Shown here piece after piece: positions 15,150 to 23,405 of a DNA stretch of 31,566 nucleotides. Under the pieces are notes generated by a model. It made no database searches. It was not told the origin of the DNA and was given only the letters and a program-made list of their open reading frames with translations. Numbering within the stretch: position 1 is the first letter of the stretch; each line of letters begins with the position of its first letter. Origin of the DNA: JAALKW01 sp963974485 (lineage in GTDB: Bacteria > Pseudomonadota > Gammaproteobacteria > Legionellales > Legionellaceae); the NCBI GenBank assembly GCA_963974485.1, contig CAXBBS010000019.1:1-31566 (forward strand), written 5' to 3'. A program made the translations under genes and the position numbers.

Positions 15150-15914
15150 ATGAAACGATTAATGGCAGGACTCTTGATGGCCGCATGTGCGGCCCCAGCT
15201 TTAGCGGAACAAGCCCCGGTTGGCTTTCCGAACGACAGCCGTATTAAACGCGTGGCGTTTCAAGAAAACCAAGTGGTGCCTTTAAACGGTGTGACGTTTA
15301 CCTCCACCCAGATTATGTTCTCACCCGGCGAGCAGGTCATGGATGTGGAAGGCGGGGACAGTGCAGGTTGGATGGTGACCCTGCACCCGCATCTTAAGAA
15401 CATGTTGTTTGTGAAACCGACCGTGTTGGATTCAGATTCCAACATGACGGTGATGACCAACAAGCATGTGTATTACTTTCATATCAAAAGTAATACCTCG
15501 CTTACATCCAACACCAAAAACCAGACCTACGCGATTAAGTTTGTCTACCCCGAAGATGAACGCGCCAAGCTTCGAACTCAACTGAAGGCCAAGCAAGCTC
15601 AAGTCAGTAAAGCCCAAGAGCCCCTGAAGTACAACTGGAACTACCGGTTCAGCGGTAACAAAACCATTCTGCCAAGCCATGTGTTTGATGATGGGACCTT
15701 TACCTACTTTGAGCTTCGTAAGAACCAAGCAGTACCGGCCATCTTTGCGGTGGATGATAAAACGGGCGCAGAAGCTGTGGTGAACACACGTCAGCAAGGC
15801 AACTATTTGGTGGTTCAGCGCTTAGCGCCACAGTTTACGTTGAGGAACGGCAAGGCGGTGACCAGTGTCTTTAACGGCAATGCGATTTATAACATTCGTC
15901 ACAATAGGGGATAG
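15150..15914 (+). CDS. virB9: VirB9-like T4SS outer-membrane core protein
   Basis: A 254-residue secreted protein with signal peptide MKRLMAGLLMAACAAPALA. The mature part has the beta-rich VirB9/TrbG/CagX pattern: VAFQENQVVPLNGVTFTSTQ, HVYYFHIKSNTS, the domain-joining KYNWNYRFSG and the C-terminal FDDGTFTYFELRKNQAVPAIF. VirB9 forms the outer ring of the core complex with VirB7 and VirB10. GGAG stands 7 nt ahead of the ATG, and virB10 follows after 3 bp. Confidence 0.93.
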   Translation: MKRLMAGLLMAACAAPALAEQAPVGFPNDSRIKRVAFQENQVVPLNGVTFTSTQIMFSPGEQVMDVEGGDSAGWMVTLHPHLKNMLFVKPTVLDSDSNMTVMTNKHVYYFHIKSNTSLTSNTKNQTYAIKFVYPEDERAKLRTQLKAKQAQVSKAQEPLKYNWNYRFSGNKTILPSHVFDDGTFTYFELRKNQAVPAIFAVDDKTGAEAVVNTRQQGNYLVVQRLAPQFTLRNGKAVTSVFNGNAIYNIRHNRG

Positions 15915-15917
15915 GCC

Positions 15918-17063
15918 ATGAATGAGTCATCAACAAACCAGGCGCTGAGTTCAGCATCAAAAACATCTCAGGTGACACCGAAGAAGAAGCCGGGTATGCA
16001 GCCTTATCAAATCGGACTCGTTGGGTTAGCAGCGGTGGCGTTATGCCTCACCGCATTCGTACCTCACAAAACTAAAGCTGAGGTACGAGAATCACATGAC
16101 AGTCACATCAGTCGAGAAACCCTGAATCAAAACCTTGAGCTGATTCATGCGCTGAATGAACCCAAGCCATCGCGGGTTGTTGTCGAGCCCCAACGCGAAA
16201 TCATGGAAGAGCCCTTTGTTGATGACCGCTCGGAAGAAGAAAAACTCACCAAAGCCATGCGGTTACGCATGAATGCAGCCAGTAGTTTTGAGTTAGGTGG
16301 CACAAGTTCAAGTGATGCGATGGGAGGCTCATCAAGCACACCAGGCTCTGATGCAGGCGTGCCCGCGCAACCGAACAAAGACCCAGACCAGGCGTTCTTG
16401 GCGCAAAGTGATGACATCACCATCGTCAGCGCACGTAAGCTCGCACACCCTGAGTTCACCGTACCCGCCGGTGAGATGATTTCAGCAACGCTGGAAACAG
16501 CCATTAACTCAGACTTACCGGGCATGGTCCGCGCGATTGTGACACGTGATATCTACTCACTGAAAAACAGCAACAAACTCATATCTCGCGGTGCAACGCT
16601 CGTGGGGCAGTTCAGCTCGCAAGTGGTGGATGGTCAAAACCGCGTGCTGGTCATATGGAACAGAATCCACATGAGCAATGGCGTGGTTGTCACACTGAAT
16701 AGCCCAGGTGCTGACCGCATCGGTCGCTCAGGTCAAGGTGCTGATTTTGTCGATAGCCATTTCATCGAGCGCTTCCGTAGCTCAGCACTCTTGTCACTTT
16801 TAGGCGTGTTCACCGCAACCGTCGGTGTCAGTGATAGCCAGGATAGGTACAACAGTGCTTCACAATACCGCGCGGCTCTGGCAAACAACTTCCAGAATGC
16901 ATCAGGCCAATCACTTCAAGCTAACAGCGCCATCAAGCCCACCCTAAGCATCAATCAAGGTGCGGAAATCAACGTTTTTGTCTCCCATGACCTGGATTTT
17001 AAAGGGGTAGGGGTTGCTAATAATCATGGTCCACAGGTAATACGAGGTGACGTATGGAAGTAG
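15918..17063 (+). CDS. virB10: VirB10-like T4SS core protein (TrbI family)
   Basis: A 381-residue TrbI/VirB10 protein. It has a short cytoplasmic N-terminus, one membrane helix (about 31-48), a flexible linker with Ser/Gly/Pro stretches (about 125-160), then the periplasmic beta-barrel domain from about 180 (VPAGEMISATLETAINSDLPG) through the LISRGATLVGQF and NRVLVIWNRI segments. VirB10 spans both membranes and opens the outer pore. The final 10 bp overlap virB11. Confidence 0.93.
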   Translation: MNESSTNQALSSASKTSQVTPKKKPGMQPYQIGLVGLAAVALCLTAFVPHKTKAEVRESHDSHISRETLNQNLELIHALNEPKPSRVVVEPQREIMEEPFVDDRSEEEKLTKAMRLRMNAASSFELGGTSSSDAMGGSSSTPGSDAGVPAQPNKDPDQAFLAQSDDITIVSARKLAHPEFTVPAGEMISATLETAINSDLPGMVRAIVTRDIYSLKNSNKLISRGATLVGQFSSQVVDGQNRVLVIWNRIHMSNGVVVTLNSPGADRIGRSGQGADFVDSHFIERFRSSALLSLLGVFTATVGVSDSQDRYNSASQYRAALANNFQNASGQSLQANSAIKPTLSINQGAEINVFVSHDLDFKGVGVANNHGPQVIRGDVWK

Positions 17064-18076
17064 CACAAAAGCGTTATGCACCAGGCTCTGAGGGGTTACT
17101 TTCCCCTCTGCTGCCTTGGCTGTCTGATAATGAGGTCTCTGAGATTTTAATCAATCAACCGGGTGAGGTGTTTATTGAGAAACGGGGTGTGATGACACGC
17201 TTTGATGTGCCCGCGTTAAACCGAACACACCTGCGCCATTTGTTTACGTTCATTGCAAACGAGAACAAGCAGAACCTCGATGAGAAAACCCCGTTGTTGT
17301 CAGGCAATTTATATGACGGCACACGGGTGCAGCTGGTGATACCACCCGCGGCCAAACATATGGCCTTATCGATTCGTCGGCAAAGCATTAAACAAATGTC
17401 GCTGCCGGATTATAGAAAAACGAACTTCTACGATAACGCCTTTCTCTTTGATATCAATAAGCCTGCAAGCGCGTACGCAACTGATGCGGATAAGGCGTTG
17501 CTTGCCTTGTATCATAAAAAAGATATCCCCGAGTTTATGGAACAAGCCGTCAAGGCCAAGAAAAATATCGTGATATCCGGAGGAACAAACTCGGGTAAAA
17601 CCACCTACCTTAGTGCGTGTGCGTCATGGATAGAACCAGAGTCTCGCATCATCACCTTAGAGGATACCTACGAGCTGAAGATACCGCACCAGAACCAACT
17701 CAACCTTTGTGCAGTTAAAAAACCCAACGGTCAATCCTCAACATTTGAGATGCAAGACTTAGTGCAAGCTTCTCTAAGGCTCAGGCCTGACCGGATTCTC
17801 ATGGGTGAAGTGCGTGGTAAAGAAATCCTGGATTTAGTCAGCAGTGCGTCCACCGGACACGAAGGCATGCTGACCACCATTCATGCCCCCAACCCACGCG
17901 TGGCATTGATGCGCATGATTCAGATGTACAAGCAGAACAATGTACCGTCCATGAGGGATGACGAAATACGCGCGGTCTTGGATGAGGTGATTGATATCAT
18001 CATCCAGGTTAAACCATCGGCTGAAGGACCTCAGACCCATTCGGTTTATTTTAAAGGAGCTTTCGATGCTATTTAA
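17054..18076 (+). CDS. virB11: VirB11-like T4SS traffic ATPase
   Basis: A 340-residue hexameric secretion ATPase of the VirB11/PulE class. The N-terminal domain (SDNEVSEILINQPGEVFIE) precedes the P-loop SGGTNSGKTT (about 175-184). The Asp box ITLEDTYELKI, the Walker B region RPDRILMGEVRGKEI and the His box TGHEGMLTTIHAPNP all follow in the expected order. It overlaps virB10 by 10 bp and virD4 by 11 bp, so the last three genes of the channel are tightly coupled. It acts at the cytoplasmic face with VirB4 and VirD4. Confidence 0.95.
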   Translation: MEVAQKRYAPGSEGLLSPLLPWLSDNEVSEILINQPGEVFIEKRGVMTRFDVPALNRTHLRHLFTFIANENKQNLDEKTPLLSGNLYDGTRVQLVIPPAAKHMALSIRRQSIKQMSLPDYRKTNFYDNAFLFDINKPASAYATDADKALLALYHKKDIPEFMEQAVKAKKNIVISGGTNSGKTTYLSACASWIEPESRIITLEDTYELKIPHQNQLNLCAVKKPNGQSSTFEMQDLVQASLRLRPDRILMGEVRGKEILDLVSSASTGHEGMLTTIHAPNPRVALMRMIQMYKQNNVPSMRDDEIRAVLDEVIDIIIQVKPSAEGPQTHSVYFKGAFDAI

Positions 18077-20027
18077 TCGCGCATTTATAGACAAATACCC
18101 CACCTTGATGTGTGTGTGTCTCTTATTGACCGCTGAGCTTATCAGTGTTGTTGCTTTCCATTTTATCGGGTGGCATGAGGTGCCTTATCCCGGAAGTTTT
18201 ATTTACGCCATGAGGCAGGGATTCTTTAAAGAGCCCTTGTTTGCCATAGGTATCGTTCTTGGCTCAGGGCTCTGCGCCTGGGCGCTGATGAAAGGCGGGG
18301 TGGCACGCATCACAACCAAAGCGCTATTGATGATGTCCGTAGCCATAGCAATCACGGCTTTTCTGGGTGCGTTGGCGTTTCATTACTGGGAAGAATATCC
18401 TATCGGTCTTGCTAAATTAATGCGCCTGATACAGCACCACAGACCCGGCTCAGAACTTTACCGTCATTTTATTTTATCCGAGCAGGGCGCGTTTCTCGCG
18501 ATGGGGTTAGGGCTGGCGCTTCATTTTGCTCAAAGGTTTTCATCAGAAAACGACATGCTAGGCAATGCGCATTTTGCAAATCCTCTTGAGGTGTATCAAT
18601 CAGGATTTTTTAAGAGCGAGCCTACCAGCATCATCATCGGGAAAAAAGAAGGCGCACCGATGTATTCTAATGGTAATGAACATGTTCTGGTGTTTGCACC
18701 AGCGGGGAGTGGTAAAACGCGCTCCATCGCCATACCGAACCTTTTCAACTACACGGACTCGATTGTCTGCAACGATGTAAAACTTACCCTGTTCGAAACA
18801 ACCTCGGGCTATCGTGAGCAGGTGCTTGGACATCAATGTTACTGCTGGGCACCCGCGCACCCTGAACGAAGAACGCATCGATTTAATCCACTCGACTTAA
18901 TTTCCAGCAATAAAATTCAGCGTATCACGGATATTCAGCGTATCGCGCACATCATGATACCGGATAATCCAAAGTCGGATCCTATTTGGCCTAGAGCATC
19001 AAGAAAGGTACTTAAAGCGCTAATACTCTTTTTACTGGACACGCCGGAGTTACCTACCACGCTTGGCGAGATAAACCGATTGGTTAAGCAGCAAGATTTC
19101 GATGTGTGGCTAAAAGGACTTCTAGAAGAAAGTGATCATCTTGATGCGGAGTTCTATCGCAATGGATTTTCTTACATCAACAACCATGACAAAACACGAA
19201 CCTCCATTTTAGAAAATTTTTCAGGTTATTTCGAGTTATTCGATGATCCGCTAGTAGACGCTGCAACATCAACCAGTGATTTTGATGTTAGGAGTCTTCG
19301 ACGTGAAAAAACAACGATCTACATCGGGTTCAGTGATGATGATATGGAGCGCCTAAGCCCTATATTAACGTTGTTTTGGCAGCAGCTCATATCTGAGATG
19401 GTACGTGAAATTCCAAACCTTAAGGATGAACCGTATGGATTGCTCTGTTTGATTGATGAGTTCTCGTCTTTGGGTAGGATTGAGCGTGTTAGGCGTTCAC
19501 TGAAGTTACTTCGAGAGTATCGGGTGCGTTGCGTTCTGATGTTTCAGTATATCGCACAAACCTATGAAAAATACTCACATGATGAGGCCAAGGCCTTCGT
19601 GAATATCAAGACGAAAGTAGCTTACACCACCGAAGATATCTCAGACGCTGAGTTCATCAGCAAAATGCTGGGTACACGTACTAAACGTGTGACCACACGT
19701 TCTGTATCTAATCAGCAGCAAGGCAGCAGTGATAGTAAGAATGTGAGCTACCAAGCCATTCCGCTGCTTCGCCCCGATGAGGTCATGAAAATGTCACCCA
19801 AAGTGTCGCTTGTGATGCGCTCAGGTGTAGCACCCGTTAAGGCCGAACAATACATCTGGTACAAGCAGCATGAAATGAAACATCTGGTGATGGATGAGGT
19901 CGATGTACCTGTGGTTAGAGTCGAGCTTATTGACTTCGATCACGAAGAAAAACGCGCGATTTTAGCTGAGCGTCAGGCCAAAGAAAATCAAAAAAAAGAA
20001 GTCGCAAATAATGTGCGAAGTTATTGA
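18066..20027 (+). CDS. virD4: VirD4-like type IV coupling protein
   Basis: A 653-residue coupling ATPase that brings the relaxosome to the channel. N-terminal membrane segments cover about 17-37, 58-75, 85-105 and 145-160. The Walker A PAGSGKT is at 212-218, and the FNPLDLIS stretch and the Walker B region CLIDEFSSLGRI (about 460-471) are those of VirD4/TraG proteins. ATG 18066 has AAAGGAGC 5 nt ahead; an upstream in-frame ATG would place the start deep inside virB11. The last part (HEEKRAILAERQAKENQKKE) is charged and may contact substrates. Confidence 0.94.
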   Translation: MLFNRAFIDKYPTLMCVCLLLTAELISVVAFHFIGWHEVPYPGSFIYAMRQGFFKEPLFAIGIVLGSGLCAWALMKGGVARITTKALLMMSVAIAITAFLGALAFHYWEEYPIGLAKLMRLIQHHRPGSELYRHFILSEQGAFLAMGLGLALHFAQRFSSENDMLGNAHFANPLEVYQSGFFKSEPTSIIIGKKEGAPMYSNGNEHVLVFAPAGSGKTRSIAIPNLFNYTDSIVCNDVKLTLFETTSGYREQVLGHQCYCWAPAHPERRTHRFNPLDLISSNKIQRITDIQRIAHIMIPDNPKSDPIWPRASRKVLKALILFLLDTPELPTTLGEINRLVKQQDFDVWLKGLLEESDHLDAEFYRNGFSYINNHDKTRTSILENFSGYFELFDDPLVDAATSTSDFDVRSLRREKTTIYIGFSDDDMERLSPILTLFWQQLISEMVREIPNLKDEPYGLLCLIDEFSSLGRIERVRRSLKLLREYRVRCVLMFQYIAQTYEKYSHDEAKAFVNIKTKVAYTTEDISDAEFISKMLGTRTKRVTTRSVSNQQQGSSDSKNVSYQAIPLLRPDEVMKMSPKVSLVMRSGVAPVKAEQYIWYKQHEMKHLVMDEVDVPVVRVELIDFDHEEKRAILAERQAKENQKKEVANNVRSY

Positions 20028-20097
20028 GGCTTTGAGTGAGAGTTAAAAAACAAATCCAATAAAATATTTTTATGCAAAACGAGAGGTGAAATGAGCT

Positions 20098-20949
20098 ATG
20101 GATAACAATCAAATTAGAAAATTTTCAACGGTTGCTTATGAGTTATTGAAAAGCGACTCATCGGAGGATAAGGCTTTTCAGTTTGCGGCGTATGCAGCTT
20201 ATGACGAAATATCAAAGCAAGAAGGTCTTGAGCATTATGCAGTGGCTTGTGTTGCATCTGAAGCGCTGGCTGAACATACCACGAAAGGACATCGTTATGC
20301 AGCTGAACTGACACTCAAAAATATAGCACTGAACAAAAGCATAGATGACAAACGACATGCCCAAATGCCTTGGGAGCAGCAAAGTCAGGGCATGTTGGCA
20401 GTAGAGCAGCAAGACGGTCCCTTTGTTACATCGTTAACGAGGATTGCGGGTGAGGATTCCGCTTCGCAGGTGATCGCCCAGGAATTCAAGAGAAAATACC
20501 CGAGTCATGAAGAGATGGAATCAATGAAGGAGCGGTACGCCAGGACATTTTCAGCGTCATACCTGGCTTATCTTCGCGCATCAAAATCTAAATACATCGC
20601 TTCATCAGAAGAACGTTTTAAGGCCAGTATTCGACAAAATTTAGCTTTTAACATGAAGGATGAACCATCTTTCGGGGAGATTTGTTCGTATATCTTGATG
20701 AGTACCGAAATGAATATTGGTATGGCTTCTTATGCGATTCTTGGTTTGATAGCGCTTGCTCTTCCAACGCTGGGTGTAACCACCGTGGCACCGATTGCTT
20801 GTTACGCTGTGGGAGGCATTCTTTCCATCTCAGGTTTTTCGTTTTGTTTTTGGAAGGCATCCGTAGCAGAGCAAGAACCGAGTAAAAATAAAGGGCTTGA
20901 GGCTGCTCATGCTTCATATGATACTCATGAGGTATGCCACAATGTTTAA
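20098..20949 (+). CDS. T4SS-linked protein at the LvrE position, C-terminal membrane hairpin
   Basis: A 283-residue protein following virD4 by 70 bp. Residues 1-90 are Ala/Glu-rich helices (AFQFAAYAAYDEISKQEG, then AVACVASEALAEH) that may form a repeat-like bundle. Residues about 212-260 hold two membrane segments (ILGLIALALPTLGVTTVAP and CYAVGGILSISGFSFCFW). Shine-Dalgarno GAGAGGTGA lies 8 nt ahead. In Legionella Lvh clusters the gene after the coupling protein is lvrE; this match is by position only. I see no known domain. Confidence 0.55.
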   Translation: MDNNQIRKFSTVAYELLKSDSSEDKAFQFAAYAAYDEISKQEGLEHYAVACVASEALAEHTTKGHRYAAELTLKNIALNKSIDDKRHAQMPWEQQSQGMLAVEQQDGPFVTSLTRIAGEDSASQVIAQEFKRKYPSHEEMESMKERYARTFSASYLAYLRASKSKYIASSEERFKASIRQNLAFNMKDEPSFGEICSYILMSTEMNIGMASYAILGLIALALPTLGVTTVAPIACYAVGGILSISGFSFCFWKASVAEQEPSKNKGLEAAHASYDTHEVCHNV

Positions 20950-21997
20950 ATTAATTTTAGCTTCAATGTTCTTATTGGCATGCCAAATGGCGCATGCCGA
21001 AATGACGGTTAATGAAGGAAGTATTCGCGTTCAACAACAGCATCAGGAGGCTTCTCATACGTCATACAAAGCCCACCTTGAGCATCAACAAAAAATAATG
21101 CAAGCATATGCTTTGAAGCCACTATTTTGGGTGGCGTTAGACATCAAAAGGATATTATCCGGAGATGTTTTAGATATCGGGAAGCTTGATCTTGCAACAT
21201 ACACCTATGTGAAATCAAAGCATGGAAACAGAAAAAATAAAAATGATTTTCTGTGGAGCTTAGTGATGAAATATCAAGGCAATACGGAAAGATCCTTTTA
21301 CCTGATTGATACCATGTCTGAACTTAATCCTATAGAGAAAACCGATGAAATTACACGTGCGTTTCAACAGGCAAATGCTACGGCTCTAAAACTACGGTAC
21401 CTCAATCTTTTAATGGATTCGATGGGGGCCAACTGCGCTGCGAACCACCCAAAGGATGCGCTCAAAGCCAAGAATTTTTTAATCGGTCTTATTGAGGCGA
21501 GTCAGAATGAAGATGTCGTAGCTGATGTTATGGTGAACTTTCCAGATTATTTCATCAATGAAGATACTTATTCGACCATGATCAATCGGTTAGATGATCT
21601 CAACGTTCATCAGCCCAAAATGTTTGAGAGAGTTGTTACCAATTCTAACTTTTGGTATCACTGGTTATGGCTCGCAAACCACGGCGATGAATTTGACTCC
21701 AGTTGGGTTGGTAAGTTGTCACAGAGGGCCAAAGAGTATGCGATGACTCATGTTTCATTTTCAAAAAAAATTAAACTAGTTTTTGAGTCGGGCTTAGAGG
21801 CCAGAGTAGAGCAAACACCAGTATTTCTCTCGCAATATCCACAACAATCACAAGAAGAAAAAGACCGTCTTTTGCTTGAGGGCAATAATCCTCATGTATC
21901 AGATGAGATGAATGTAATGTTGAAAATTTTAAAGAAAACGTCCGATCAACGAGACCATTGGAGGAATAACGCGCCGAAGAACGATGAGTATCTTTGA
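20942..21997 (+). CDS. Secreted or lipoprotein-like hypothetical protein
   Basis: A 351-residue exported protein. The signal sequence MFKLILASMFLLACQMAHAE offers two fates: lipidation at Cys14 (LLAC) or type I cleavage after AHA. The mature part is helical, with stretches such as AFQQANATALKLRYLNLLMDSMG and KAKNFLIGLIEASQNEDVVADVM that recall superhelical repeat proteins. The start overlaps the preceding gene by 8 bp and has GAGG 9 nt ahead. It closes the T4SS-side transcription unit. Possible roles are surface exclusion or an accessory envelope factor. No family recognised. Confidence 0.6.
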   Translation: MFKLILASMFLLACQMAHAEMTVNEGSIRVQQQHQEASHTSYKAHLEHQQKIMQAYALKPLFWVALDIKRILSGDVLDIGKLDLATYTYVKSKHGNRKNKNDFLWSLVMKYQGNTERSFYLIDTMSELNPIEKTDEITRAFQQANATALKLRYLNLLMDSMGANCAANHPKDALKAKNFLIGLIEASQNEDVVADVMVNFPDYFINEDTYSTMINRLDDLNVHQPKMFERVVTNSNFWYHWLWLANHGDEFDSSWVGKLSQRAKEYAMTHVSFSKKIKLVFESGLEARVEQTPVFLSQYPQQSQEEKDRLLLEGNNPHVSDEMNVMLKILKKTSDQRDHWRNNAPKNDEYL

Positions 21998-22078
21998 GGT
22001 ATGTCCTTGGTTCGTGCGCACGTGTGAGATCAAAGTTTAAAAGGCAATATTTTGTTGGGGTAAATCAAAAAACAATCA

Positions 22079-22143
22079 TTGTCTTTCATGTTGTGGGCAT
22101 ATACAATCAAGTTCGGTTCTTATTAGATCACAATATAACCGAA
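22079..22143 (+). promoter_or_regulatory. Promoter and operator-like inverted repeat for the peptide cassette
   Basis: TTGTCT (22079-22084), 17 bp, then TACAAT (22102-22107) makes a fair sigma-70 promoter. Five bases later TTCGGTT (22112-22118) and AACCGAA (22137-22143) form perfect 7-bp arms with an 18-bp spacer, at and after the predicted start point. This suits an operator or a leader hairpin. The precursor-like gene starts 53 bp downstream. Confidence 0.45.
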
Positions 22144-22195
22144 GCAGGAAATAGGAAACAGTAACGCAGCACTATTAAATAAGGAGATACATGAA

Positions 22196-22363
22196 ATGTC
22201 TAATATCCTAGAAAAAATACATCACGAAATATCAAGCAACGAAATCTCTTCAGTTGAAAAAACCTGTAACGAGGTTATTTCACAGTATTCTGTAAGTGAT
22301 TCTGGAGGCGCTACAGTTCGTTTAAATATGATTGTTCACGATATATCTGGCGAAATTTACTAG
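22196..22363 (+). CDS. Candidate RiPP precursor peptide, 55 residues
   Basis: A short ORF starting MSNILEKIHHEISSNEISS, with AAGGAG 9 nt ahead of its ATG; a rival ATG at 22191 stops after six codons. The N-terminal 33 residues are charged and helix-prone, as in RiPP leaders. After them comes a Ser/Gly-rich turn (SVSDSGGAT) and a C-terminal part ending VHDISGEIY, which could be the core. The single Cys is at residue 24. It is the first gene of a unit whose next member has an HExxH peptide-modification motif. The precursor role is an inference from size, order and neighbour; a small regulator is the alternative. Confidence 0.55.
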   Translation: MSNILEKIHHEISSNEISSVEKTCNEVISQYSVSDSGGATVRLNMIVHDISGEIY

Positions 22364-22378
22364 ATAAGCCATATATCG
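22339..22378 (+). promoter_or_regulatory. Hairpin between precursor peptide and modifying enzyme
   Basis: CGATATATCTGGC (22339-22351) pairs with GCCATATATCG (22368-22378): 11 bp with a 2-nt bulge. The loop holds the peptide stop codon. No T-run follows, so a role in mRNA stability or in lowering enzyme output relative to the peptide is more likely than simple termination. Confidence 0.4.
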
Positions 22379-22460
22379 CTATTGTTCATATTTGATTAGG
22401 CAGGTTTTGGCCTCGTAAGTATGACATTGCGATCAATAAATCAACCAAGGATTTGATGTA

Positions 22461-23348
22461 ATGTTGTACTTACTGGGGTTAGAGGAAAACTTAAAAACTA
22501 TTTATATGCTCTCAAAACCTTATGCTGATGGTGATATGAATTCAGAAGAGCAGTTAAAAAAATCCTATCTGAATTTTCTTTCAAAAATACAACCTAATAC
22601 ATGGCACCCCAAAAAAGAAGATGGTTTATTTGTATTCGATAAAAAAATAATAGAAACGTTGATTCAAAACCATGAAGCAGATGATTTTTTAACGGATTTC
22701 AAAACAAACATTTCTCTTGCTAGTGATAGCTCTGTTAAGACCGCTTTATCCAAAGTGGATGAGGCGAAGAAGTATATAAATTCAAAGCATGAAGACTTAT
22801 CCACTTTATTTAATTTAGCAATTAACTCCATCTTTTATGCGCGCTCATCAGAGCAAGGTGGAGGATCTGTATCGAGTGCTATAGGTGCGATTTGGTGCTG
22901 TAATAGGAAAAGCTGGGGCCTTGAAGATACGGTCGAGTTTATTGTTCATGAATTGACACATAACCTGATTTTTTTAGATGAGTTAAGATATAAACATTAT
23001 ATTTCTCTTCCCAATCTAGCTGGACAAGAAAACTTTGTTACTTCTGCGATTTTGAAAATACCAAGACCGTTAGATAAGGTTTTTCACAGCTTACTTGTCG
23101 CAACTGAAATATTAGATCACCGGTATGATTGGCTTGGTGAACCTATAAAACCAATAGTTCACCCCTCTTCCGAGCAAATACACAGCAATTGCTTGCTAAC
23201 ACTATCTGAAATAAAAAATTTAATATCAAAAAAAGAGTTAGTAACAGACCGATTTAAAGAGCTGTTAACGCTAACAGAGAAGAGGTTGCTTAAAATATCA
23301 GCGCACATGACAGGGGCGAGTCAAAACACAGAACTTTCTCCCTGTTAA
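22461..23348 (+). CDS. HExxH-type putative peptide-modifying enzyme (aKG-HExxH beta-hydroxylase-like)
   Basis: A 295-residue protein with the metal motif HELTH (His163, Glu164, His167) followed by NLIFLDE. The context SSAIGAIWCCNRKSWGLEDTVEFIV before it, and RPLDKVFHSLLVATEIL (about 202-218) after it, match my recollection of the family annotated as HEXXH-motif putative peptide modification proteins. Characterised members of that family are 2-oxoglutarate-dependent peptide beta-hydroxylases of RiPP pathways. A third metal ligand may be His209 or an acidic residue after the motif. The start has AAGG 10 nt ahead. A zinc peptidase is the main alternative. Its pairing with a 55-residue ORF and an exporter supports the RiPP reading. 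Confidence 0.65.
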   Translation: MLYLLGLEENLKTIYMLSKPYADGDMNSEEQLKKSYLNFLSKIQPNTWHPKKEDGLFVFDKKIIETLIQNHEADDFLTDFKTNISLASDSSVKTALSKVDEAKKYINSKHEDLSTLFNLAINSIFYARSSEQGGGSVSSAIGAIWCCNRKSWGLEDTVEFIVHELTHNLIFLDELRYKHYISLPNLAGQENFVTSAILKIPRPLDKVFHSLLVATEILDHRYDWLGEPIKPIVHPSSEQIHSNCLLTLSEIKNLISKKELVTDRFKELLTLTEKRLLKISAHMTGASQNTELSPC

Positions 23349-23405
23349 TGAGGGTGTAAGTGGGGCAATTAACTAACTTAACCGGTATTTTTTGCTCCAT
23401 TGGCT

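Noticed and set aside
16145..16525. 126-codon minus-strand ORF inside virB10, and similar long antisense ORFs in virB4, traA and VirB9
   Set aside because: They lie wholly inside clear genes in a GC-richer region, have no motif or ribosome site, and mirror the codon structure of the sense gene.
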